A model generated the notes under the pieces. That model did no database searches and was not told the DNA's origin. It saw nothing but the letters and a program-made list of their open reading frames with translations. Shown piece by piece: positions 1 to 5,594 of a stretch of 27,709 bases of DNA; positions within the stretch are counted from its first letter, which is position 1, and the number at the start of each line of letters is the position of its first letter. The position numbers and the translations under genes are program-made. Where the stretch lies: assembly GCA_035316025.1 (NCBI GenBank), contig DATFXL010000037.1:1-27709 (forward strand). The letters run 5' to 3'. Source of the stretch: JALZAA01 sp035316025. Lineage in GTDB: Bacteria; Actinomycetota; Acidimicrobiia; IMCC26256; JACDBD01.

Positions 1-66
1 CCCCTCCTCGGGGCTCAACGCCTCGACGACCTTCTCGTCGGTGCAGATCAACAGTGCGTATCGCAT
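1..66 (-). CDS. YCII-related protein, N-terminal fragment (partial, cut by window edge)
   Basis: On the minus strand an ATG at 66 opens a frame reading MRYALLICTDEKVVEALSPE and continues past the window edge, so only 22 residues are visible. The start MRYALLI-x-TDE is characteristic of the YCII/DGPF family, small alpha-beta proteins often encoded next to ECF sigma factors in actinobacteria, as an ECF sigma factor is here at 1246. A GAGGAG Shine-Dalgarno lies just upstream on the minus strand. The role of most such proteins is unknown. The family call rests on the N-terminal signature alone. Confidence 0.7.
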   Translation of the reverse strand, partial: MRYALLICTDEKVVEALSPEEG

Positions 67-181
67 GGCTCCTCCTCTTGCTGCCAGTTCACCACCCCGA
101 CGAACGGGCGACGGGTGGATCGACAGGGCACCGTCGATTCCTGCACCGCGGACCGGGCGTCGTTCGCGCTGAACTGAGACC

Positions 182-1198
182 GTGGCGGTGTCCCGGGCGG
201 TCGAGGAGCTCTCCGGCCTGAAGTTGCTCGACGGATCCGATCGGGACCGGCTGGCCACGCTGGCGTCGCTGCTGACGCCGGTGGACGAGCCGGCGGGGAC
301 AGTGCTCGCCCGGCAGGGCGCGCCAGCCGACTCGTTCCTCCTGGTCGTGACGGGCGAAGCGGCGGTGAGCCTGGACGATGGGGATGGGCCACAACGAGTC
401 GGGACCATCGCGCCCGGCTCGATCGTGGGAGAGCTCAGCGTGCTCAGAGGCTCGCCGCGCTCGGCCACCGTCATCGCAAGCCGGCCGTTGACGGGATACG
501 TCGGCGACGCGCACGCGTTCATGACGTTGCTCGAGGTTCCCGGCGTCGCCGAGCGGATCCAGCGCACGGCGCGCCAGCGACTCGCCGCGAACACGCGCCC
601 CGTCGCGATCACCCTTCGCGACGCTCATCTGCTGGTGCGGCCGATTCTCCCGTCCGATCGCGAGAAGCTCGCCGACACGCAGCCGGGCTTCTCCCGCGAG
701 TCGCACTACCGACGGTTCTTCAGCGCGCCGCCGCTGAGCGAGAAGGTCATCCGGTATCTGATCGACGTCGACTACTGCGACCATTTCGCCTGGGTCGTGC
801 TCGCGACGGACGATGCCGGCGAGCCCGGCGTCGCATCGGCGCGCTATATCCGCGAGCGCGACTCCCACGAGATCGCCGAGGTGGCGTTCTCCGTGGTCGA
901 CGAGTACCAGGGCCGGGGGCTCGGGACCTTCCTGTTGGGCGCGTTGGGGGTCGCGGCGACCGAGAACGGCGTCCAGCGCTTCCGCGCCCGCGTCCTCGCC
1001 GAGAACGAGCCGATGCGTGCGATTCTCCGCCGGGCCGGCGCGCACTTCGAGTTCGCGGAGCCCGGCGTCCTCGAGACCCTCATCGACGTCCCCCCGTTCG
1101 GGGCCGGCCTTCCTGGTGCCGCGGTCGCCGAGGCGCTCCGAGACGCGGCACGCCAAATCGTCGTCGTCGCCGACCTCGCGCTCGGGGCCGGCAGCTGA
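182..1198 (+). CDS. Cyclic-nucleotide-binding GNAT protein acetyltransferase (Pat-like)
   Basis: The 338-residue protein has two domains in the order of mycobacterial Pat (Rv0998/MSMEG_5458), a cAMP-controlled lysine acetyltransferase that acts on acyl-CoA synthetases and other enzymes. Residues 10-125 form a CRP-like cyclic-nucleotide-binding domain with a phosphate-binding cassette at 79-97 (GE-LSVLRG-SPRSATV). Residues 145-300 form a GNAT domain with the acetyl-CoA loop QGRGLG at 243-248 and a Glu at 233 (AEVAF) matching the catalytic glutamate of the family. The length is also close to the mycobacterial protein. The GTG start is bounded by an in-frame TGA at 170-172; no good Shine-Dalgarno is seen. 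It is divergent from the YCII gene. cAMP rather than cGMP as ligand is inferred from the homologue. Confidence 0.88.
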   Translation: MAVSRAVEELSGLKLLDGSDRDRLATLASLLTPVDEPAGTVLARQGAPADSFLLVVTGEAAVSLDDGDGPQRVGTIAPGSIVGELSVLRGSPRSATVIASRPLTGYVGDAHAFMTLLEVPGVAERIQRTARQRLAANTRPVAITLRDAHLLVRPILPSDREKLADTQPGFSRESHYRRFFSAPPLSEKVIRYLIDVDYCDHFAWVVLATDDAGEPGVASARYIRERDSHEIAEVAFSVVDEYQGRGLGTFLLGALGVAATENGVQRFRARVLAENEPMRAILRRAGAHFEFAEPGVLETLIDVPPFGAGLPGAAVAEALRDAARQIVVVADLALGAGS

Positions 1199-1245
1199 GT
1201 GGCCACCCCGCGAACCGACTCGCCACAACGGGGAAGTGTGGGGTG

Positions 1246-1806
1246 ATGGCGGCCGAGTCCGATGCCGACGTGATCTCGGCGTCGCTCGCGGACCCGGGGT
1301 GCTTTGGCGCGCTGTTCGATCGCCACGCCACGGTGGTGTTCCGTTACCTCGTTCGGCGTGTGGGAGTCGACGAGGCCGACGCGCTGCTCGGCGAGGTGTT
1401 CCGCGTCGCGTTCGAGAAGCGAGCCACGTACGACACCGCCCGCATGAACGCGAGACCGTGGCTCTACGGCATCGCCACGAACCTTCTGGCCCGTCATCGG
1501 CGCGGTGAGGCGCGCCGAATCCGTGCCACAGCCCGTCTACTGGCCCGGCAGCGTCCTGCCGACGACCCCGCCGAGCAGATCGTCGGAACCCTCGACGCCC
1601 GTGAGCTGTGGCCGCACGTCGCGGAAGCCGTCGCCGCCCTGCCCGAGGAGGAGCGGGACGCCCTGCTGCTGTATGCCTGGGAGGAGCTCAGCTACGAGGA
1701 GATTGCCGACGCGCTGGGCGTCCCCGTAGGTACCGTCAGGTCGCGACTCAACCGCGCCCGGGTGCGACTCCGCGAACTCCGGACGACGATCGGGAGAGAA
1801 CAGTGA
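1246..1806 (+). CDS. ECF-type RNA polymerase sigma factor
   Basis: This protein of about 186 residues has the two domains of extracytoplasmic-function sigma factors. Sigma-2 lies at about 20-90 (FDRHATVVFRYLVRR ... RPWLYGIATNLLARHRR) and sigma-4 at about 125-180, with the helix-turn-helix LSYEEIADALGVPVGTVRSR. There is no C-terminal extension such as SnoaL. ATG 1246 is preferred over GTG 1243 because GGGGAAG at 1231-1237 gives better spacing. Its stop overlaps the next gene's GTG (GTGA, 1803-1806), so the two are translationally coupled. Genes in that position usually encode the cognate regulator; here it encodes a VOC protein with an anti-sigma-like head. The promoters it recognises cannot be told from the window. 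Confidence 0.9.
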   Translation: MAAESDADVISASLADPGCFGALFDRHATVVFRYLVRRVGVDEADALLGEVFRVAFEKRATYDTARMNARPWLYGIATNLLARHRRGEARRIRATARLLARQRPADDPAEQIVGTLDARELWPHVAEAVAALPEEERDALLLYAWEELSYEEIADALGVPVGTVRSRLNRARVRLRELRTTIGREQ

Positions 1807-2390
1807 GCGACGAGTTCGATTCGTTGCGGAGACTGCGTCCCGACCGGGTCCATCCCGACGACCCGGCGGAACCGCCGGTCTTCGCGCGAGAGAAGGAGCG
1901 GCTCATGTCGACGATCGACGCCACCCGACCGGGCCCCCTTGATGTCATGCGCATGCCGGACATCTCCCCCCGCCTCGCGTACGAGGACGAGCGGGCTGCA
2001 CTCGACTACCTCGTGCGTGTCTTCCAGCTCGAGGAGATCCGCGAGGCTCGCATCGAGCACGGCGAGGAGTGGGACTACACGATGCTGGCCTGGTTGCGAG
2101 CCGGCGACGGCGTCGTGATGATCGGGCACGCGAACGCCGAGGTACACCGGATCCACAGCCCGAAGACGCTCGGCAAGACCACGGTGCAGATGATGGTCTT
2201 CGTGCACGACGTCGATGCCCACTACGCGCACGCCGTCGCCGAGGGCGCCGACATCACGATGGAGATCGAGGACGCCTTCTACGGGGAACGCCGCTACGAG
2301 GCGACCGATCCCGAGGGCCACCGGTGGCACTTCGCCGAGCGGTTCGAGGACATCAAGGCGCGCGGAGGGAGTGTCCCGGACGAGGCGTGA
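1803..2390 (+). CDS. VOC-family (PhnB/glyoxalase-like) protein with an anti-sigma-like N-terminal head
   Basis: The frame starts at GTG 1803, overlapping the sigma factor's stop, and encodes 195 residues. Residues 1-38 (SDEFDSLRRLRPD ... AREKERLMSTI) resemble the N-terminus of proteins usually encoded directly after such sigma factors (CU044_5270-type, predicted regulators). The transmembrane and extracellular part of those proteins is missing. From about residue 47 the protein is a PhnB-like vicinal-oxygen-chelate domain (RMPDISPRLAYEDERAALDYLVRVF ... TDPEGHRWHFAERF). An in-frame ATG at 1905 has AAGGAG at 1893-1898, so the VOC domain could also be made alone. Either a fusion or a remnant regulator head joined to a VOC gene would explain this. 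Substrate unknown. Confidence 0.82.
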   Translation: MSDEFDSLRRLRPDRVHPDDPAEPPVFAREKERLMSTIDATRPGPLDVMRMPDISPRLAYEDERAALDYLVRVFQLEEIREARIEHGEEWDYTMLAWLRAGDGVVMIGHANAEVHRIHSPKTLGKTTVQMMVFVHDVDAHYAHAVAEGADITMEIEDAFYGERRYEATDPEGHRWHFAERFEDIKARGGSVPDEA

Positions 2391-2404
2391 GCGCGGCTCG
2401 TTCC

Positions 2405-2821
2405 TTAACTGTCGATGGGGCCGACCTCGAGTTGTGACCCGGGGTTTTGGACGAACTCCCACACCGTCTCATCCGCGGCTTCGACGTACGCGTGATAGCC
2501 AGGGAAGAAGACCGCTCGTTGTGGGGGCTTGCGCACCTTCGCTCCCGCGGCGGCCATCGCCGCGACGGCGGCATCGACCTCCTCGGTCGTGTTGAACACC
2601 TGGCCAAGGGTGAACGACGGTACGCTCCCGCCGTCGCCGATGTCCTTTGCCAGGTCGGCGCGACCGAACAGCGCGACCATACGGCGGTCTGCGATCGGGA
2701 GGAAGGTGATCTCGCCGGGCACGACGAACGCCGGCTCCCAGCCGAGACGCTCCACGTAGAACGCGTGAGCCTCGGTCACGTCGGGCACGGCGATCGTCAC
2801 GACGTCGATTCGCAGATTCAT
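2405..2821 (-). CDS. VOC-family glyoxalase/bleomycin-resistance-like protein
   Basis: The 138-residue protein is a single VOC domain. It starts NLRIDVVTIAVPDVTEAHAFY, with the typical beta strand followed by D-x-x-x-A-x-x-F-Y, and its second half contains FFPGYHAYVEAADETVWEFV, including a glutamate often used as metal ligand. Members include glyoxalase I, dioxygenases and antibiotic-binding proteins; nothing here fixes the substrate. The ATG shares two bases with the start codon of the divergent AraC-type regulator gene, suggesting the regulator controls it. Confidence 0.88.
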   Translation of the reverse strand: MNLRIDVVTIAVPDVTEAHAFYVERLGWEPAFVVPGEITFLPIADRRMVALFGRADLAKDIGDGGSVPSFTLGQVFNTTEEVDAAVAAMAAAGAKVRKPPQRAVFFPGYHAYVEAADETVWEFVQNPGSQLEVGPIDS

Positions 2822-3632
2822 GAGTCCGAGTCTCTCTGGCAGACTCGACTCCGTCTTGAACGAATCGGACGCCTATCGCGAGTGGTCGCCACCTCAGGCC
2901 TGGCAGGCGATGGTTGCCTGCCTGTGGCAACAGCGCATTGACGCCGACACCCGTTACCGCGTCATCCCCGACGGCCACGCCGACGTGATCGTCAATGCGA
3001 ACGGTGCCGCCGTCGCCGTCGGGCTGGCGGACAGCGCGGTGGTCCACCACATCAGCGCCGGGTCGGCGGCACTCGGTCTTCGGCTACGACCCGAGGCGGT
3101 GGCGACCATCTTCGGGACTTCGGCCGACCTGCTGCGCAACCGAGAACTCCCACTCGACGACGTCGTCGGAAGTCGGCGTGCCCGAGGCCTGGTCGACGCC
3201 GTGCTCGAGGGGGAGCCCGATCCGCAACTGCTGACTACGCCCCCGCGTGACGTGGCGCTCGCGATCGGACTGTTGGCAGACCGGACCGTCGACGAGACCG
3301 CCGAATCCTTGGGCTTGTCAAGCCGACACCTTCGCCGTCTCCTCCTCCGGCACAGCGGACTGGGACCGAAGGAGCACCAGCGTGTTCTCCGCCTCCGGCG
3401 GTTCGTCGACAGCCCCGCGCCCCTCGGCGTCGCCGCGGTCCTCAGCGGCTATGCCGATCAACCTCATCTCACCCGCGAAGTGACCCGTCTGTGCGGTGTC
3501 AGCCCCGCGCGACTTCGAGCCGAGCGTGGCCGAGGAGAGGGAACGCGCCACCCGCGGGAATGGTGGAGGTGGCGGGATTCGAACCCGCGTCTTCCGAGTT
3601 CTCGGCGGGGCTTCTCCGAGCGCAGCCGGTGA
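2820..3632 (+). CDS. AraC-family transcriptional regulator (DUF6597-type sensor domain)
   Basis: The protein has 270 residues. Residues 15-120 (YREWSPPQAWQAMVACLWQQ ... RVIPDGHADVIVN ... GLRLRPEAVATIFG) match the DUF6597-type N-terminal domain common in AraC regulators. Residues 160-250 hold the AraC DNA-binding domain with helix-turn-helix segments VDETAESLGLSSRHLRRLLLR and a second one ending SPARLRAERG. The gene is divergent from the VOC gene, start codons overlapping, so it probably regulates it; the inducer is unknown. The last 24 codons lie over the 3' end of ssrA on the other strand, and the tail WRWRDSNPR is simply antisense of the tmRNA T-arm. The functional protein probably ends around residue 240. 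Confidence 0.88.
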   Translation: MSPSLSGRLDSVLNESDAYREWSPPQAWQAMVACLWQQRIDADTRYRVIPDGHADVIVNANGAAVAVGLADSAVVHHISAGSAALGLRLRPEAVATIFGTSADLLRNRELPLDDVVGSRRARGLVDAVLEGEPDPQLLTTPPRDVALAIGLLADRTVDETAESLGLSSRHLRRLLLRHSGLGPKEHQRVLRLRRFVDSPAPLGVAAVLSGYADQPHLTREVTRLCGVSPARLRAERGRGEGTRHPREWWRWRDSNPRLPSSRRGFSERSR

Positions 3633-3919
3633 GAAGGTTCTCGGGCCGCCGCCGCTCACCGGCGGCCTGCGGCGGCCCCAGCCTCGCTGTGGTGTCCCGC
3701 CGGGCCGCGAGGCCCGTCTCGGCGGTGAGCCGCTCTGGATGACGCCCGCAATCCGGCCGAGCGGCCGGGCCGGAACGGACGCACTACCTAGTTCTTAGGC
3801 AGCGAGTGCGAGGTTTGAATCCTCGGCATTTGTTGGTGTTCCCGGCTCTTTTGCGACGATCCGGGGACGTCGGCTCGCTTCACCCGCGTTGATCCTCAGA
3901 ATCGAAGCCAGTCACCCCC
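3561..3919 (-). ncRNA. ssrA: tmRNA (transfer-messenger RNA)
   Basis: Read on the minus strand the 5' end is GGGGGTGACTGGCTTCGATT, the usual tmRNA start. The 3' end, with T-arm GCGGGTTCGAATCCCGC, acceptor strand CACCTCC, discriminator A and encoded CCA, closes at 3561. GGGGGTG pairs with CACCTCC over all seven positions with one G-U. The tag frame is at 3795-3827 and encodes AEDSNLALAA followed by TAA; with the alanine carried by the RNA this gives an 11-residue degradation tag ending LAA. The length of 359 nt is normal. The RNA rescues stalled ribosomes with SmpB, whose gene is 1.2 kb away. Its 3' end overlaps the AraC gene tail. Confidence 0.96.
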
Positions 3920-3933
3920 TTGTGTGGACCATC

Positions 3934-3939
3934 ATGGTA
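3934..3939 (-). promoter_or_regulatory. Candidate -10 box for ssrA
   Basis: TACCAT on the minus strand would start transcription near 3927, eight bases before the mature tmRNA 5' end, which fits RNase P trimming. No convincing -35 is seen; the upstream bases are CCGGCC repeats. Confidence 0.4.
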
Positions 3940-4000
3940 CCGGCCGGTCCGGCCGACACTCCTCGGAACACCGCGGTCCCCGCCGACGTTCAAGGGATTG

Positions 4001-5128
4001 ATGGGCAGAAGCAGCATTCGCCTGGGTCGGATCTTCGGGATCCCCGTCGGGCTCGACTGGAGCCTCCTGCTCATCGCGGGCCTGCTCACGCTGAGCCTCG
4101 CCGCCGACCGGTTCCCGGCCGAGTTCCCGGGGGAGCCGACCGCCGCCTACTGGATCGTCGGCCTCGTCGCCGCCGGCCTTTTCTTCGCCTCCGTCCTGGC
4201 CCACGAGATCGCGCACTCGCTGGTCGCACGCCGCTACGGCGTCGAGGTGGACGGCATCACGCTCTGGATGCTCGGTGGGGTCGCCAAGCTCGGTGGTGAG
4301 TCGCCGACGGCGGGGGCCGAGCTACGCATCGCGTCCGCGGGCCCGGCGACGAGCGTCGGCCTCGCCGTGCTCTTCGGCCTCGGCGCGCTCGCCGCTTCGG
4401 CATTGGGCGTCCCCGGCCTGGTCGGCTCGGCGCTGGGATGGCTGGCCCTCATCAACGGGGTCCTTGCCGTCTTCAACCTGATCCCGGCGGCGCCGCTGGA
4501 CGGTGGCCGCATCCTCGCGTCGCTGTTGTGGTTCCACCACGGTGACCGTCATCGCGCCGCCGCGACGGCGGCGCAGGTGGGCGTCGTGTTCGGGTGGCTG
4601 CTCGTCGCGCTCGGCGGCGCCGGATGGCTGGCCGGCCTCGGCTTCGGCGGGTTGTGGACGGCATTGATCGGGTGGTTCCTGGTCAGTGCCGCGCGCGCCG
4701 AAGGGCAGATGGCGCGCTCCCGCCTCGCGTTCGGCGACGTCCACGTGCGTGACGTGATGACGCCTGATCCGCCTCGGGTGCGGGGCTGGCTGAGCGTCAG
4801 CGAGTTCCTTCGTGACGACGCGTCCGGGATCCGCGAACCAGTCGCGATGGTCGAACGGTTCGACGGGACGATCGCGGGTCTCGTGAGCCTCGACCGGCTG
4901 CGATCGGCTCCCCCGCAGGAGGGCGTGCTGCGCCGCGTGCAGGACTTCGCCGTGCCGGTAGCGACGTTCCGCTCGGCGCATCCCGACGACCTGCTCGCCG
5001 ACGTTGCTGCCCGCCCGGTGCGCGGTCGTGTCGGTCACACCTTGGTGTTCGACGGCGACCGCCTCGTCGGGCTCGTGTCCCCCGAGGCGCTCGTGCCGGG
5101 ACCGGCGGTCAGTCGCGCAACCCCTTGA
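4001..5128 (+). CDS. M50-family site-2-type intramembrane metalloprotease with CBS region
   Basis: The 375-residue polytopic membrane protein has the zinc motif HEIAH at 68-72 within a hydrophobic segment and the second motif NLIPAAPLDGGRIL at 159-172, where Asp167 is the third metal ligand. Further membrane segments lie at about 110-135, 140-160 and 192-230. Residues 246-365 form a cytosolic CBS-like region (VRDVMTPDP ... GHTLVFDGDRLVGLVS). Proteins of this build (for example Rv2625c-like) cleave membrane proteins or anti-sigma factors, but no substrate is visible here. The ATG is chosen because the region upstream to 3920 is tmRNA promoter sequence. The 3' end overlaps that of smpB by 20 bases, tail to tail. 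Confidence 0.9.
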   Translation: MGRSSIRLGRIFGIPVGLDWSLLLIAGLLTLSLAADRFPAEFPGEPTAAYWIVGLVAAGLFFASVLAHEIAHSLVARRYGVEVDGITLWMLGGVAKLGGESPTAGAELRIASAGPATSVGLAVLFGLGALAASALGVPGLVGSALGWLALINGVLAVFNLIPAAPLDGGRILASLLWFHHGDRHRAAATAAQVGVVFGWLLVALGGAGWLAGLGFGGLWTALIGWFLVSAARAEGQMARSRLAFGDVHVRDVMTPDPPRVRGWLSVSEFLRDDASGIREPVAMVERFDGTIAGLVSLDRLRSAPPQEGVLRRVQDFAVPVATFRSAHPDDLLADVAARPVRGRVGHTLVFDGDRLVGLVSPEALVPGPAVSRATP

Positions 5129-5570
5129 GGGCGCGCTCGGCCTCACGCTTCGCGTCACGCTCGGCGATCGTTCGCCGCTTGTCATACGCCCGCTTGCCCT
5201 TGGCGATCGCAAGCTCCACCTTCGCCCGTCCTTCCTTGAAGTACACGCGCAGCGGAACCAGCGTCACGCCCTTCTCGGCGGTGGCGCGCGCCAGCGTGTC
5301 GATCTCCTTGCGGTGCACGAGGAGCTTGCGGCGCCTGGTGGGCTCGAGCTCAGCGCGAGAGAACTCGTATGGCGCAATGTGCATGCCGTGGAGCCAAAGC
5401 TCGCCGTCCTCGACGCGCGCGTAGGCATCTTGGAGGTTGGCGCGGCCGGCTCGAATCGACTTCACCTCCGAGCCCGCCAGCACGATGCCGCACTCGAACG
5501 TGTCGAGGACGTTGTAGTCGTAGCGAGCGCGGCGATTCCTGATCATGACCGTGTCGGCGCGGCGACCCAC
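5109..5570 (-). CDS. smpB: SsrA-binding protein SmpB
   Basis: SmpB binds the tRNA-like end of tmRNA and brings it to stalled ribosomes. Signatures are RNRRARYDYNVLDTFECGIV, LAGSEVKSIRAGRANLQDAY, GELWLHGMHIAPY, RRRKLLVHRKEI and the basic C-terminal tail GKRAYDKRRTIAERDAKRE, which inserts in the mRNA channel. GTG 5570 gives 153 residues, normal for the family. An ATG at 5546 would give 145. I prefer GTG 5570 because a TACAGT -10 box at 5582-5577 places +1 exactly on its first base (leaderless). Only 24 bases separate this start from that of the divergent CoxL-like gene. Confidence 0.95.
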   Translation of the reverse strand: MGRRADTVMIRNRRARYDYNVLDTFECGIVLAGSEVKSIRAGRANLQDAYARVEDGELWLHGMHIAPYEFSRAELEPTRRRKLLVHRKEIDTLARATAEKGVTLVPLRVYFKEGRAKVELAIAKGKRAYDKRRTIAERDAKREAERALKGLRD

Positions 5571-5576
5571 GAGCCG

Positions 5577-5582
5577 ACTGTA
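5577..5582 (-). promoter_or_regulatory. -10 box of leaderless smpB promoter
   Basis: TACAGT (minus strand) occupies -12 to -7 if +1 is base 5570, the G of the smpB GTG. It overlaps by interleaving the -10 box of the divergent gene at 5583-5588. Confidence 0.6.
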
Positions 5583-5588
5583 TAGATT
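5583..5588 (+). promoter_or_regulatory. -10 box of leaderless promoter for the CoxL-like gene
   Basis: TAGATT occupies -12 to -7 if +1 is 5595, the G of the GTG start. No Shine-Dalgarno is present between it and the start codon. Confidence 0.6.
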
Positions 5589-5594
5589 TCCGCC

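Noticed and set aside
3491..3798. Plus-strand frames across ssrA with WRWRDSNPR-type or GGIRTRV-type peptides
   Set aside because: These are the well-known translation artefact of tRNA/tmRNA T-arm antisense, not genes.
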